Made by a program: the position numbers and the translations under genes. 64,000 bases of DNA from Fimbriimonadaceae bacterium (GTDB taxonomy: Bacteria; Armatimonadota; Fimbriimonadia; Fimbriimonadales; Fimbriimonadaceae), in NCBI GenBank assembly GCA_019638795.1, contig JAHBTB010000009.1, positions 29,462 to 93,461 on the forward strand, given 5' to 3'. Positions 33,122 through 41,541 of this stretch are shown one piece after another; within the stretch, counting starts at the first letter, position 1; each line of letters starts with the position of its first letter. The notes beneath the pieces are model-generated. The model saw only the letters and a program-made list of their open reading frames with translations, was not told where the DNA came from and ran no database searches.

Positions 33122-34536
33122 GGTCCGAGGACTGTGTCGATCTGCTCGACCAGTTGCTTGAGTGTGTTCAGGAACTCCGCCCCGCCGACGCCGTTGATCA
33201 GCCGGTGGTCAATGGTGACGCCCACATTGCTCTGCCGTTGAAACCGCGGCGGCTCGTGGTCGTTGGTGACGCCCCAGTGGGCTTCGCCGAGGAACACGGT
33301 CACCACCCCGGGGGGGACGACGACCGCCATGGCGTCGCGCACACCGTGGCCCGCCATGTTCGTGATGCTCAGGGTGACGCTCTCGTCGGCCTGGTCCTTG
33401 CCATCGCGCGCCTCGTGGATCCGGTCGCGCAGGGCGGCGGCGAAGTCTGGCCACGACAACGTGTCGGCGTCGTGGACGACGGCGACGACGAGCTCGTCCC
33501 CCGGCCGCGCCACGGCCACACCGAGGTTGACGTGCTCGTACGTCCGCACCGTGCTGTCGCCGACCAGGGTCGATCGCACGACGGGGTGCTGCGCGGCCGC
33601 CTTCGCGACGGCATAAGCGAACATGGTGAAAAGGCTCGGCTGAAAATCGCTGTGCGACTCCTTCACCTTCGCCCTGGCCGCCTCGATGGCCGTCCAGTCC
33701 ACCGCGACGCTCATCATGCCGGGCACGACGAGCTGGTTGCCGCGGACAAGCCGACTGGCCAGCACCCTCTGCTTGGCAGGCAACGGCGCCTCGGTGTGAC
33801 CCTTCGCCCCGGACGGGGCCGACGACGCCAGGTAGGCGTCGATGTCGGCAGGCATCAGCTTTGCGCCTGCGGCGGGGACTTGGGCCAGCACCTCTTCGGT
33901 CAGGCCCTTTTCCTTGGCGTAGGCGCGGGTGCGAGGGGGCACGTCACGGCGCGTGGCCGCGGGGGGGGTCACTGCCGAAGTTGGCGCGGCCGTGGGGGCG
34001 GGGCCGTGGGCCGGCGCCGCGACCGGAGTGTCGGAACTTGCCAGGACACCGACCGGCGCCCCAATGGCGACGATCTGGTCGGGCTCGACCAGCCAGCGGA
34101 GCACCGTGCCGGCGTACGGCGACTCGACGTCCATGACCGCCTTGTCCGTCTCCATTTGGTAGATCGCCTCGTCGCGTTTGACCGCGTCGCCGGGCTGCTT
34201 GAGGAAAGCGACGATACGGGCCTCCTGGAGACCTTCGCCGATCTGGGGCACGTGGACGGTCACCTCGCCCCCGGCGGGCTCGGTCGGGGCCGCGTCGGCC
34301 ACGTCCATCACGAGGACGTCGGCTCCGATGGCGAGGACGTCGTCGGGTCGGGCCAACCACCTCACCACCTTGCCTTCATGGGGCGACTCGACGTCCATGA
34401 CCGCTTTGTCGGTCTCCATCTGGTAAATCGCCTCGTCGCGTTTGACGTGGTCACCAGGTTGCTTCAGAAACGCGACCAAGCGGGCCTCTTGAAGGCCTTC
34501 GCCGATCTGGGGGATTTTCAAAGAGACTTCAGGCAT
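33118..34536 (-). CDS. 2-oxo acid dehydrogenase E2 acyltransferase with two lipoyl domains
   Basis: A 472-residue core subunit of a pyruvate or branched-chain 2-oxo acid dehydrogenase complex. Two nearly identical lipoyl domains (about 1-80 and 92-168) each carry the lipoylated lysine in METDKAVMDVE (K44 and K132). A Pro/Ala linker, a subunit-binding domain (PPRTRAYAKEKGLTEEVLAQ) and the catalytic domain follow; the active-site histidine is in TIDHRLINGVGGAEF, with Asn where many E2s have Asp. E1 and E3 genes are not in the window. Co-transcription with HMG-CoA lyase and a biotin carrier argues for the branched-chain version. The near-identity of the lipoyl repeats indicates a recent internal duplication. 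Confidence 0.93.
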   Translation of the reverse strand: MPEVSLKIPQIGEGLQEARLVAFLKQPGDHVKRDEAIYQMETDKAVMDVESPHEGKVVRWLARPDDVLAIGADVLVMDVADAAPTEPAGGEVTVHVPQIGEGLQEARIVAFLKQPGDAVKRDEAIYQMETDKAVMDVESPYAGTVLRWLVEPDQIVAIGAPVGVLASSDTPVAAPAHGPAPTAAPTSAVTPPAATRRDVPPRTRAYAKEKGLTEEVLAQVPAAGAKLMPADIDAYLASSAPSGAKGHTEAPLPAKQRVLASRLVRGNQLVVPGMMSVAVDWTAIEAARAKVKESHSDFQPSLFTMFAYAVAKAAAQHPVVRSTLVGDSTVRTYEHVNLGVAVARPGDELVVAVVHDADTLSWPDFAAALRDRIHEARDGKDQADESVTLSITNMAGHGVRDAMAVVVPPGVVTVFLGEAHWGVTNDHEPPRFQRQSNVGVTIDHRLINGVGGAEFLNTLKQLVEQIDTVLGP

Positions 34537-34699
34537 CGTCGGCTATTGCTCTCGGGGGTTGCGATGAAGTGTGACACAGCCCGGCCGGGTCCTGAGATGC
34601 CGCTCCGGACCGGGTATCTTTCGTCCCTCACGCGTCCCTCGTGGTCCCGACTGCCGCTTCCACAGTCTCCGTGACGAGGACGGAAAGGAAAGCGCTCCT

Positions 34700-35125
34700 A
34701 TGGCCAAGAAGATCACCAGCGTCATCAAGTTGAACATCGCCGCGGGCAAAGGCACGCCGGCTCCCCCCGTCGGCCCCGCCCTCGGTCAGGCCGGCATCAA
34801 CATGATGGAGTTTCTGAAGAAATTCAACGAGATGACCGCCCCGCAGATGGGCTTCCTCCTGCCGGTCGAGATCTCCGTCTTCGAAGACCGCTCCTATAGT
34901 TTTGTCGTCAAGCAGCCGCTGATGAGCGCCCTCATCAAGCAGGCGGTGGGGATCGAGACCGGATCCAAGACCCCGGGCAAGCAGACGGTCGCCGTGCTGA
35001 CCAAGGCTAAGGCGATCGAGGTTGCAAAGCGCAAGATGCCGGACTTGAACACCACTGACGAAGAGATGGCCATCCGGATCGTCGCGGGGACCGCACGCTC
35101 GATGGGCATCGACACGGACTTCTGA
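34700..35125 (+). CDS. rplK: 50S ribosomal protein L11
   Basis: A 141-residue protein of normal length that forms the GTPase-associated region with 23S rRNA. Landmarks are GKGTPAPPVGPALGQAGINM and KMPDLNTTDEEMAIRIVAGT-type ending ARSMGIDTDF. The frame is open from 34571, but the ATG at 34700 follows a clear ribosome site (aggacggaaagga). In most bacteria rplK is followed by rplA in the secE-nusG-rplKAJL cluster; here it stands alone between an E2 gene and a secreted protein. It could be a relocated single gene or a second copy. Confidence 0.95.
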   Translation: MAKKITSVIKLNIAAGKGTPAPPVGPALGQAGINMMEFLKKFNEMTAPQMGFLLPVEISVFEDRSYSFVVKQPLMSALIKQAVGIETGSKTPGKQTVAVLTKAKAIEVAKRKMPDLNTTDEEMAIRIVAGTARSMGIDTDF

Positions 35126-35193
35126 ACCCGGAAAAGGTCCCGGTCGGCCGGAACGCCGAGCGGTTTGGCCCTACAAATAGGTTGAGGGTCGCC

Positions 35194-35766
35194 ATGAAAC
35201 TCTTGATTCGTCAATGCCTTGTCGCCGCCGTTGCCTTGGCGGCGTGCTCGGCCTTGGCCGAAGAGCCGTCGAAGGCCTCACCCGGCCAGTCGATCGCCGA
35301 CATCCTGTGTTCGGCCACGTCGGCCCCGGTGGCTTTCGTTCCCGACGGTGTGCTCAACCCCACCGGCAAGAACAACGACCTCTCCTCGTGGCTCCAGTTC
35401 CCCGCCGGCACGGTCTCCGTGGTCAAGCTCACCGGCAAGAAGTTCCGGGCCGCGATCGAGCGTTCGGTAAGCCTTTATCCATCGCCCAACCCGAGCTTCC
35501 TGCAGTTGAGTGGGGTCGACGTCACCTTTGACAAAGACCAACCGGCCGACCACCGCGTCACGTCGATCACCGTACTGGGCGCACCCTTGGAGGACGCCAA
35601 GACCTACGAGGTCGCCATGCCGACGAGCCTGGCCCAGGGTGGGGCGGGCTACTTCCTCATCTGGGAAAAGTCGGACGTCGTGCGCACCCTCAAGACGACC
35701 CTAGGCAGCCTGTGCAAAGGCAAGGCGGTCCTTGAGTCGGACTCGCGCTACAAGACCAAGGGCTAA
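35194..35766 (+). CDS. Secreted stand-alone 5'-nucleotidase C-terminal-like domain
   Basis: A 190-residue exported protein with a signal peptide ([20 protein letters not shown]; the cysteine might form a weak lipobox). The mature chain matches the substrate-binding C-terminal domain of periplasmic 5'-nucleotidases (UshA type): [32 protein letters not shown], and [19 protein letters not shown]. The metal-binding catalytic N-terminal domain is absent, so it cannot hydrolyse nucleotides as the full enzyme does. It may bind nucleotides or serve as a partner subunit. It overlaps the convergent YbjQ gene by 4 bases. Confidence 0.78.
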   Translation: MKLLIRQCLVAAVALAACSALAEEPSKASPGQSIADILCSATSAPVAFVPDGVLNPTGKNNDLSSWLQFPAGTVSVVKLTGKKFRAAIERSVSLYPSPNPSFLQLSGVDVTFDKDQPADHRVTSITVLGAPLEDAKTYEVAMPTSLAQGGAGYFLIWEKSDVVRTLKTTLGSLCKGKAVLESDSRYKTKG

Positions 35767-36128
35767 GGGCCCACCTGCTGGATCACGCAAGCCGTCCCAT
35801 AGGCGAGCACCTCAGTGATGCCCTGGGCCAGTTCGGTGGCGTCGTAGCGCATCGCCACGATCGCGTTCGCCCCCATCTGGGCCGCGTGGCTGATCATCAG
35901 GTCATAGGCTTCTTGGCGGGCGTGTTCGCACAGCTCTGAATAGAGGGTGATGTTGCCGCCAAACAGGGACTGCAGCCCCGCGCCGACCTGCCCGATCACA
36001 GAACGGCTGCGCACGGTGAGGCCGCGCACGACCCCGATGTAGCGGACGACTTTGTACCCCTCGAAGCCGTTCGCGGTCGTGACCCATGCATGGAGCTGCT
36101 GGGCCTGAGGAGTCATCATTGGGTTCAC
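35763..36128 (-). CDS. YbjQ/UPF0145-family protein
   Basis: A 121-residue protein of normal length for the family. It shows the [20 protein letters not shown] opening, then the [20 protein letters not shown] helix and [10 protein letters not shown]. Members form pentameric rings and are often labelled heavy-metal binding on weak grounds; true function is unknown. It lies 27 bases downstream of the M48 protease gene on the same strand. Confidence 0.9.
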   Translation of the reverse strand: MNPMMTPQAQQLHAWVTTANGFEGYKVVRYIGVVRGLTVRSRSVIGQVGAGLQSLFGGNITLYSELCEHARQEAYDLMISHAAQMGANAIVAMRYDATELAQGITEVLAYGTACVIQQVGP

Positions 36129-36155
36129 GGAAGCATCTTGCCCCGAACCGCCGCC

Positions 36156-37022
36156 TCAGGGCAAGCGGGCGGCCTTGGCCGGGGACTTGGCGTAGTCGCC
36201 CGCCATGATCTTGTCGTAGGCCCCGCTCAGGTGCCACCTTTCCAGTTCCTGCATGCGCTGGACGGGGATCGGGTGGGTCAACCACGCCCCGTAGGCCAGG
36301 AACACCAACAGCTTCATGATCTCGTCGCCGAGCGACATGTCCTGGTACATCCTCGCTTGGTCAAGGAAGGCGTCGACGCTCATCTCCCCGGCAAAGCGGG
36401 TGGACCCGGCGGTCAGGCGGAGTAAGGAGTCCGAGGCGACGTGGAAGTCCTGGCACGTCAAGAGACCAGCCCGGTCACACGTCAGTTCGGCCTGCCGGCT
36501 CCATTCAAAGAACGCGACGACCAACCCGGTGGACGCCGCGCTGGTGACGCCGAACGTGTATTGCCCGAGCAAGTCGAGCAGTTGCATGAGCACCCGGCCC
36601 ATCTCCATGTACAAGACGTGGCCGGCCTTGATGTGGCCCAACTCATGGCCGATCAGGTCGAAGAGCTGTTCGTCCGTGAACGCGTCGACGATCGAACTGC
36701 GCAACGTGATGTAGGGTCGCTCCACCCCGCCCGTCCATGCGTTCGGGAACGGATTGTTGGTCACGTAGAGTTCCGGCTCCGGCATGTCGAGGATCTCGCA
36801 CGACTCCCGCAGGATCTCGTGCAGCGTCTTGAACTGCTTGGGCCCGCACCGGACCGACATCCCCATGTTCATCACGTAGAGGGCCCGGTCGACGCCGATC
36901 TCGTGGAACTTGCGGAGCACGACCTCGAAGAACGGGATCTTCTTGAGGGCCTCAAGGGCTTGCCGGTCGGTGTCGGCCATAAAGGCATCGGTGCTGATGT
37001 CGGGGAACCGCTTGCGTGCCAT
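36156..37022 (-). CDS. M48-family metalloprotease
   Basis: A 288-residue protein with the zinc motif LIGHELGHIKAGH (H-E-L-G-H), followed by a hydrophobic segment and the third ligand in AELTCDRAGLL. The N-terminal 100 residues are soluble, and there is a hydrophobic stretch after the motif (FGVTSAASTGLVVAFF) that may contact the membrane. Family members act in membrane-protein or outer-membrane quality control (HtpX, BepA types). No signal peptide is seen, so the catalytic site is probably cytoplasmic. Divergent from the PhzF gene. Confidence 0.9.
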   Translation of the reverse strand: MARKRFPDISTDAFMADTDRQALEALKKIPFFEVVLRKFHEIGVDRALYVMNMGMSVRCGPKQFKTLHEILRESCEILDMPEPELYVTNNPFPNAWTGGVERPYITLRSSIVDAFTDEQLFDLIGHELGHIKAGHVLYMEMGRVLMQLLDLLGQYTFGVTSAASTGLVVAFFEWSRQAELTCDRAGLLTCQDFHVASDSLLRLTAGSTRFAGEMSVDAFLDQARMYQDMSLGDEIMKLLVFLAYGAWLTHPIPVQRMQELERWHLSGAYDKIMAGDYAKSPAKAARLP

Positions 37023-37115
37023 GGCGTGCTTGATAGGATACGACGCGCCAAGCCCAGAGTTGCACGGGACGTCCTTGGCCTAGGCTCTCGTCCCCGGTTG
37101 ACCCAGACTCGAGCC

Positions 37116-37916
37116 ATGTCGAGACCCTTCGCCCTCGTCGACGCCTTTGTCACCGAGAGGCCCTGGTCGGGCAACCCCGCCGGAGTCTGCCTGCTGGAAG
37201 CCTGGCCGAGCGACGCTTGGATGCAGGGCGTCGCGGCGGAGATGAACCAGGCGGAGACCGCCTTCCTCGTCGCCGAAGCCGGCGCGTTCGGTCTCCGATG
37301 GTTCACGCCGTCGGTCGAGGTGGACCTGTGCGGACACGCCACCCTCGCTTCGGCCCACTGGCTCTGGGAGTCCGGCGTCATTCCCGCCACGTCGCCCGCG
37401 ACGTTCCGCTCCAAGTCCGGCGTGCTCACCGCCCGGCAAGAGTCCGGTCTGGTCGTCCTTGATTTTCCAGCCGAGGCCCCCCAGCCGGGGGACGCGCCTG
37501 GCGTCGGGGAGGCCCTGGGTGTCCGCCCCGTCTGGACCGGCGCGAACCGTATGGACTGGTTCGTCGTGGTGGGCTCACAGGCCGAGGTCGAGGCGGCGGC
37601 CCCCCACATGGACGCCGTCAGGGCCACCGGCCTCCGGGGTGTCGTCTTGACCGCCCGTGCCGCTCCGGGCGGCCCCGACTACGTCAGCCGGTTTTTTGCC
37701 CCCCAGAGCGGCATCGACGAAGACCCGGTGACGGGGTCGGCCCACTGCGCCCTTGGCCCCTATTGGAGCAGGGTCTTGGGCCAAGACAGCCTTGTCGGCG
37801 AACAACTGTCGTCCCGACGCGGCCGCGTCGGCACCGCGGTCCGGGGCGACCGGGTCTTATTGCGCGGGGCGGCGCGAACGGTCACCAGCGGGAACATGCT
37901 TGTCCAGCCCGAATGA
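37116..37916 (+). CDS. PhzF-family isomerase/epimerase-like protein
   Basis: A 266-residue protein. The frame is open far upstream, but the ATG at 37116 opens MSRPFALVDAFVTERPWSGN, the family N-terminus. The catalytic glutamate is in MNQAETAFLV, DLCGHATLASAHWLW supplies the GHAT motif, and FAPQSGIDEDPVTGSAHCAL is the second conserved block. PhzF isomerises DHHA in phenazine synthesis; most relatives outside phz operons have unknown substrates, as here. Confidence 0.93.
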   Translation: MSRPFALVDAFVTERPWSGNPAGVCLLEAWPSDAWMQGVAAEMNQAETAFLVAEAGAFGLRWFTPSVEVDLCGHATLASAHWLWESGVIPATSPATFRSKSGVLTARQESGLVVLDFPAEAPQPGDAPGVGEALGVRPVWTGANRMDWFVVVGSQAEVEAAAPHMDAVRATGLRGVVLTARAAPGGPDYVSRFFAPQSGIDEDPVTGSAHCALGPYWSRVLGQDSLVGEQLSSRRGRVGTAVRGDRVLLRGAARTVTSGNMLVQPE

Positions 37917-37928
37917 CAAAAGGGACGG

Positions 37929-37980
37929 CCCGCCCCGGAAATGTCCGGGACGGGTCGCTTGATGGGCCCCTCGGGCTTTT
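37929..37980. terminator. Bidirectional terminator region between phzF-like gene and cheX
   Basis: Two hairpins sit between convergent stops. The first is an 11-base stem with one mismatch and an aatg loop (37929-37954). The second is a short gccc-ctc-gggc stem (37966-37976) followed directly by tttt, suited to plus-strand transcripts. On the minus strand, the first hairpin is followed within about ten bases by a run of four T (37917-37920 region), suited to the chemotaxis operon. Confidence 0.7.
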
Positions 37981-37981
37981 G

Positions 37982-38464
37982 TCAGGCCGCCGACCGCTTG
38001 GCGCGCTCTTGGAGGCTGACGTTGATCTCAATGTGGCCGAGGTCACCGATCTCGATCGGGATGACCAGGGCAGGGATGTCCAGCGTCGTGATCTTGACGT
38101 TCGTGCCCTTGACGATGGTCGGCGGGGTGATGTCCACGACGTACCCTTGCTGGGAAAGCAACGTCGCACTGTTGCCGCTGATCATGTTGCCCAGTTCGGC
38201 GATGGCCGACGCCGCCAGCTGGTCGAAGGTGACGATCTGGGTGCCGCACATTGCCGAGGCGATTTTGTCGGCCGTGACGACGGACATACCGTAGATGACC
38301 TGGCCCTCGACGTCGCCGGTGACACCGCACACGATGTTCACTTGCTGCGAAGTGAACACCTGCGGCCGGGCGCTTAACTGGCCACGGTTCGGTGTCGTCC
38401 CGATCAAAGTCTGGACCACGTTGATCGACGCGCCCACGAACGGGGAGACGTATTCGACTTTCAT
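37982..38464 (-). CDS. cheX: CheX-type CheY-P phosphatase
   Basis: A 160-residue single-domain protein with the CheC/CheX/FliY phosphatase motif SAIAELGN (S-x3-E-x2-N) followed by the conserved prolines of DITPPT. It removes phosphate from CheY to end a chemotactic signal. It is the last gene of the chemotaxis operon, 20 bases after cheY. Confidence 0.92.
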   Translation of the reverse strand: MKVEYVSPFVGASINVVQTLIGTTPNRGQLSARPQVFTSQQVNIVCGVTGDVEGQVIYGMSVVTADKIASAMCGTQIVTFDQLAASAIAELGNMISGNSATLLSQQGYVVDITPPTIVKGTNVKITTLDIPALVIPIEIGDLGHIEINVSLQERAKRSAA

Positions 38465-38484
38465 GCCAATGTCTCCGCTTCCGC

Positions 38485-38850
38485 TCAGGCCGCGAGAAGC
38501 TTCTTGACGGCCTCCAAGACGCGGTCAGGCTGGAAGGGCTTCACGATGAAGTCCTTCGCCCCCGACTGGATCGCCTCGACGACCATGTTCTTTTGCCCCA
38601 TCGCCGAGCACATGACCACCTTGGCGCCTGGATCGATCCCCCGGATCTCCTTCAGGGCAGCCAGGCCGTCCATCTCCGGCATGGTGATGTCCATGGTCAC
38701 AAGGTCGGGCTTCAACTCTTGGTAGAGCTTCACGGCTTCCAGCCCGTTCTGGGCTTCGCCGACGACCTCGTAGCCGTTTTGCGACAGGATGTTCTTCAAC
38801 GTCACCCTCATGAAGAGGGCGTCGTCCGTGATCAGGATGCGGTTCGCCAT
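38485..38850 (-). CDS. cheY: CheY response regulator
   Basis: A 121-residue single receiver domain. The acidic pocket is ILITDDALF, the phosphorylated Asp lies in LVTMDITMPEMDG, the switch Thr/Ser position is in VVMCSAMGQ and the lysine is in FIVKPFQPD. It would bind the flagellar motor switch or another target when phosphorylated. It overlaps cheR by 19 bases and precedes cheX, its likely phosphatase. Confidence 0.95.
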   Translation of the reverse strand: MANRILITDDALFMRVTLKNILSQNGYEVVGEAQNGLEAVKLYQELKPDLVTMDITMPEMDGLAALKEIRGIDPGAKVVMCSAMGQKNMVVEAIQSGAKDFIVKPFQPDRVLEAVKKLLAA

Positions 38851-39644
38851 TCTTTTTGACCCATCAGTGGTTTCTTGTAGAAAAACGGTAAAGGTGTCTC
38901 GAACCCAAGGTCGTGGGCCTTGAAGACACGCTCGGTGCTACCCACCCACAGGTAGCCGCCGGGAGCCAAGGCGTCAAAGAACCTTTGGTACAAGTTATCC
39001 TTGGCTTCATCGGTGAAATAGATCACCACGTTCCGGCACATTATCAGGTCAAAGCCCTTGTCAAACCGGTCGGCCAGAAGGTTTTGACGGCTGAACCTCA
39101 GGTACTTGCGCAGCTTGTCGTCGGCCACCCAGTGGTCGCCGGACCGGTGGAGATAGGCACGTTTGTATGCATCGGGGACACACCGGACGTCGGAGTCCAC
39201 GAAGCGCCCTTCTTTGGCCTGCGTCAGCGCGGCGGTGTCGATGTCGGTACCGTCGATGCGGTGCGAGCCGGGGTACTTAGCGTCCAAGACCATGGCGAGA
39301 CTGTGGGCCTCCGCCCCATAGCTGCATCCCGCGCTCCAAACTCGCAGGGACTTCGACCGCATCAAGAGGTCGGGGATCACCCGGGTGTCTAGGTCGGCCC
39401 ACTTTTCCGGGTTGCGGAACAGTTCGCTGACGTTGATCGCCATCTTGTCGAGGAACCAGTCCAGGTTCTGCGGCCCCTTGCCCAGCCAAACCCACAGGGC
39501 GGCAAGGTCGGCGCAACCTTGCTGCTCGGCCATCCCGATGATGCGCCGTTGGAGTTGGTTTGCCTTGTACAGCGCCAGGTCGATGCCGGTCTTACGCAGA
39601 AAGTGCGCGTAAAACGTGGCCCAGTCGGCGGAACTAGGAAGCAA
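38832..39644 (-). CDS. cheR: CheR-type chemotaxis receptor methyltransferase
   Basis: A protein of about 270 residues that methylates glutamates on chemoreceptors. The SAM-binding region is RVWSAGCSYGAEAHSLAMVL (AHSL in place of the common PYSL), DIDTAALTQAKEG follows, and LIMCRNVVIYFTDEAK is the late family motif. The TTG at 39644 is preferred because a strong ribosome site (ggggagga) lies six bases ahead of it; a GTG at 39683 is possible but lacks one. It overlaps cheB by 11 bases and cheY by 19 bases. Confidence 0.92.
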   Translation of the reverse strand: MLPSSADWATFYAHFLRKTGIDLALYKANQLQRRIIGMAEQQGCADLAALWVWLGKGPQNLDWFLDKMAINVSELFRNPEKWADLDTRVIPDLLMRSKSLRVWSAGCSYGAEAHSLAMVLDAKYPGSHRIDGTDIDTAALTQAKEGRFVDSDVRCVPDAYKRAYLHRSGDHWVADDKLRKYLRFSRQNLLADRFDKGFDLIMCRNVVIYFTDEAKDNLYQRFFDALAPGGYLWVGSTERVFKAHDLGFETPLPFFYKKPLMGQKEWRTAS

Positions 39645-40671
39645 GCGCCGTCCTCCCCGTCGTACCGGCGACAATCGCCGCACCCAGCTCTCTTAGGTCA
39701 AACTCGGCGTCGATCCCTCCGGCCTTCTTGGCCGCCTGGGGCATCCCATAGATGACGCAGGACGACTCCGCCTCGCCAAAGACCTTGCCCCCCTTCGCCC
39801 GGATGGCGACGGCGCCGTCGGCACCGTCACGTCCCATACCGGTCATGACCACCCCCAGACAGCGGGAGCCAAACGCTTCGCTCGCCGACTTGAACAAAAT
39901 GTCGGCGGCCGGCTTGACCCCGTGGACGGTCGGGCCGTCACCAACGGTCAGACGGGCGCCATGGCCGATCGAGAGGTGGAAGCCACCCGGCGCGATGTAG
40001 GCCTGACCAGATTCCAGACGGTCTCCGTCCCTTGCCTCGCGGCAAGGAACCGTGCCCAAGCTGTCCAGCCGGGCGGACAAGCTCGCGGTGAATCCCTGCG
40101 GCATATGCTGCACGATCACGACCGGGCAGGGAAACCCCTTGGGTAGTGATTGGAACAGGCTCACCAGCGAGCGGGGCCCGCCAGTCGAACTCGCGACCAA
40201 GACCACCTTGTCCGACGGCTTGGACGAGGCCCGGACCGGCGGCGGCGGGCTTGCTGGCCTGCCTCCACCGAACCGGGCGTATCGAGAAGCACGCAACCGT
40301 TCGAGAAAGTCGTTCTTCGCCTCGACCAACCGGAGGCTGTTGCCGCCTTGTGGCTTCGTGACGAAGTCGTAAGCACCCAGTTCAAGAGCCTTGAGCGTCG
40401 CTGCCGCACCAGCCGTCGTGACGCTGCTCACCATAAGGACGGCCCGCTGCTTTTGCCCCATGATCTTGTCCAGGGCGGTGATGCCGTCCATGTTGGGCAT
40501 CTCCACGTCGAGGGTCACGACGTCAGGGTCGAGCTCGGCCGCCTTGGCCACACCTTCGAGCCCGTCCTTCGCCACCCCGACGACCTCAAAGTCCGGCTCT
40601 TCCTTCAGCCAGTCCTGGAGCATCCGGCGCACGAACGCCGAGTCATCGACAATCAATACCTTTCGCTTCAT
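39634..40671 (-). CDS. cheB: CheB receptor methylesterase/deamidase
   Basis: A 345-residue two-domain protein. The receiver domain (1-120) starts KRKVLIVDDSAFVRRMLQDW with the phosphorylated Asp in VVTLDVEMPNMDG. The esterase domain (about 160-345) shows the catalytic Ser in VASSTGGPRSL, His in VVIVQHMPQGF and Asp in GMGRDGADG. The frame is open upstream, but the ATG at 40671 overlaps the HDOD stop (ATGA). It reverses CheR methylation during adaptation and is normally activated by CheA, which is not encoded in this window. Confidence 0.96.
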   Translation of the reverse strand: MKRKVLIVDDSAFVRRMLQDWLKEEPDFEVVGVAKDGLEGVAKAAELDPDVVTLDVEMPNMDGITALDKIMGQKQRAVLMVSSVTTAGAAATLKALELGAYDFVTKPQGGNSLRLVEAKNDFLERLRASRYARFGGGRPASPPPPVRASSKPSDKVVLVASSTGGPRSLVSLFQSLPKGFPCPVVIVQHMPQGFTASLSARLDSLGTVPCREARDGDRLESGQAYIAPGGFHLSIGHGARLTVGDGPTVHGVKPAADILFKSASEAFGSRCLGVVMTGMGRDGADGAVAIRAKGGKVFGEAESSCVIYGMPQAAKKAGGIDAEFDLRELGAAIVAGTTGRTALAS

Positions 40672-41537
40672 GCCGCCACCAAATCCTCGAACAGCTTCTC
40701 GTACTCCTCGTAGCTCTCGACAAAGGCGTCGGTGACCTGGTCGAGATCGACCGCTTTCAAACCCAGCCGCGTCAGGGAGCTTTCGGAAAACCGATAGAGC
40801 AGACCGTCGCCACCCAGGCCGAAGCCCATGGTCATCGTCAGGTAGTTGCCCAGGTGCACGCAGTCGACCAACGGCGGGTTCTCCGGCGCGTCGTCGGGCA
40901 TGTGGTGCCAACGCACCGCCGCGACAAGGTCGGCCGGCAGGTTCCAAGCGTTGGCGAGGTGCTCTCCGACCTGGGTGTGGTCATAACCCAGGATCTTGCG
41001 TTCTGCCTCGTCAAAGGAGAGCCCTTCGCGGTTCGCGTAGTTCAGGATCGCGACAATCTTGTTTTCCAGCCAAATGCTGACGGCGACCTTGCCGATGTCG
41101 TGGAGCAATCCCGCAGTGAACGCGACGTCGTCCTTTTGCTTGCCGCTGAGCTTGGCGACTTGCTGCGCACCGACCGCGGTGCCGAAGGCATGCGTCCACA
41201 TCGCGCGCGGACCCAGCGAGTAGCCGGGCAAAGGCCGGCTCATCCAGGGGTAAGTCCCCGCGACGAGGGCAAGGTTCTTGACGTTGCGCATCCCCAAGAT
41301 CACGACCGCTTCCTGAAGGTCGCTGACTTGGCGCGAAAGCCCGTAAAAGGCGCTGTTTGCCAGCCGGAGGACCCGCGCGCTGAGCGATTGGTCGGCCGAC
41401 AGAATCTGCGCCACGGAAGCCGCCGTGGAGTTCGGCGACTCCGTCGCCTGCATGACACGGATCGCCGCGGCCGGGATCGTCGGGAGGTCCGACGTCTTCT
41501 TGATGATGTCATCAATGGTGATGGTCGCTTGGCTCAT
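40668..41537 (-). CDS. HDOD-domain signalling protein
   Basis: A 289-residue protein with one HDOD domain (about 12-215): SDLPTIPAAAIRVMQATES, RVLRLANSAFYGLSRQVSDL, then FTAGLLHDIGKVAVSIW and a GYDHTQVGEHLANAWNLP block. The metal-binding HD pattern is partly kept (LLHDIGK). HDOD proteins relay signals in chemotaxis, motility and c-di-GMP circuits but rarely have proven enzyme activity. It sits inside the che operon, 4 bases after cheD and overlapping cheB by 4 bases. Confidence 0.92.
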   Translation of the reverse strand: MSQATITIDDIIKKTSDLPTIPAAAIRVMQATESPNSTAASVAQILSADQSLSARVLRLANSAFYGLSRQVSDLQEAVVILGMRNVKNLALVAGTYPWMSRPLPGYSLGPRAMWTHAFGTAVGAQQVAKLSGKQKDDVAFTAGLLHDIGKVAVSIWLENKIVAILNYANREGLSFDEAERKILGYDHTQVGEHLANAWNLPADLVAAVRWHHMPDDAPENPPLVDCVHLGNYLTMTMGFGLGGDGLLYRFSESSLTRLGLKAVDLDQVTDAFVESYEEYEKLFEDLVAA

Positions 41538-41541
41538 CAGT

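Noticed and set aside
36441..37115. N-terminal extension of the PhzF-like protein
   Set aside because: It is antisense to the M48 protease gene and has no family match; the ATG at 37116 gives the standard N-terminus.
37023..37115. Possible tRNA in the gap between M48 and PhzF genes
   Set aside because: No TTC-type T loop or acceptor pairing could be found; the same was true of the other gaps checked.
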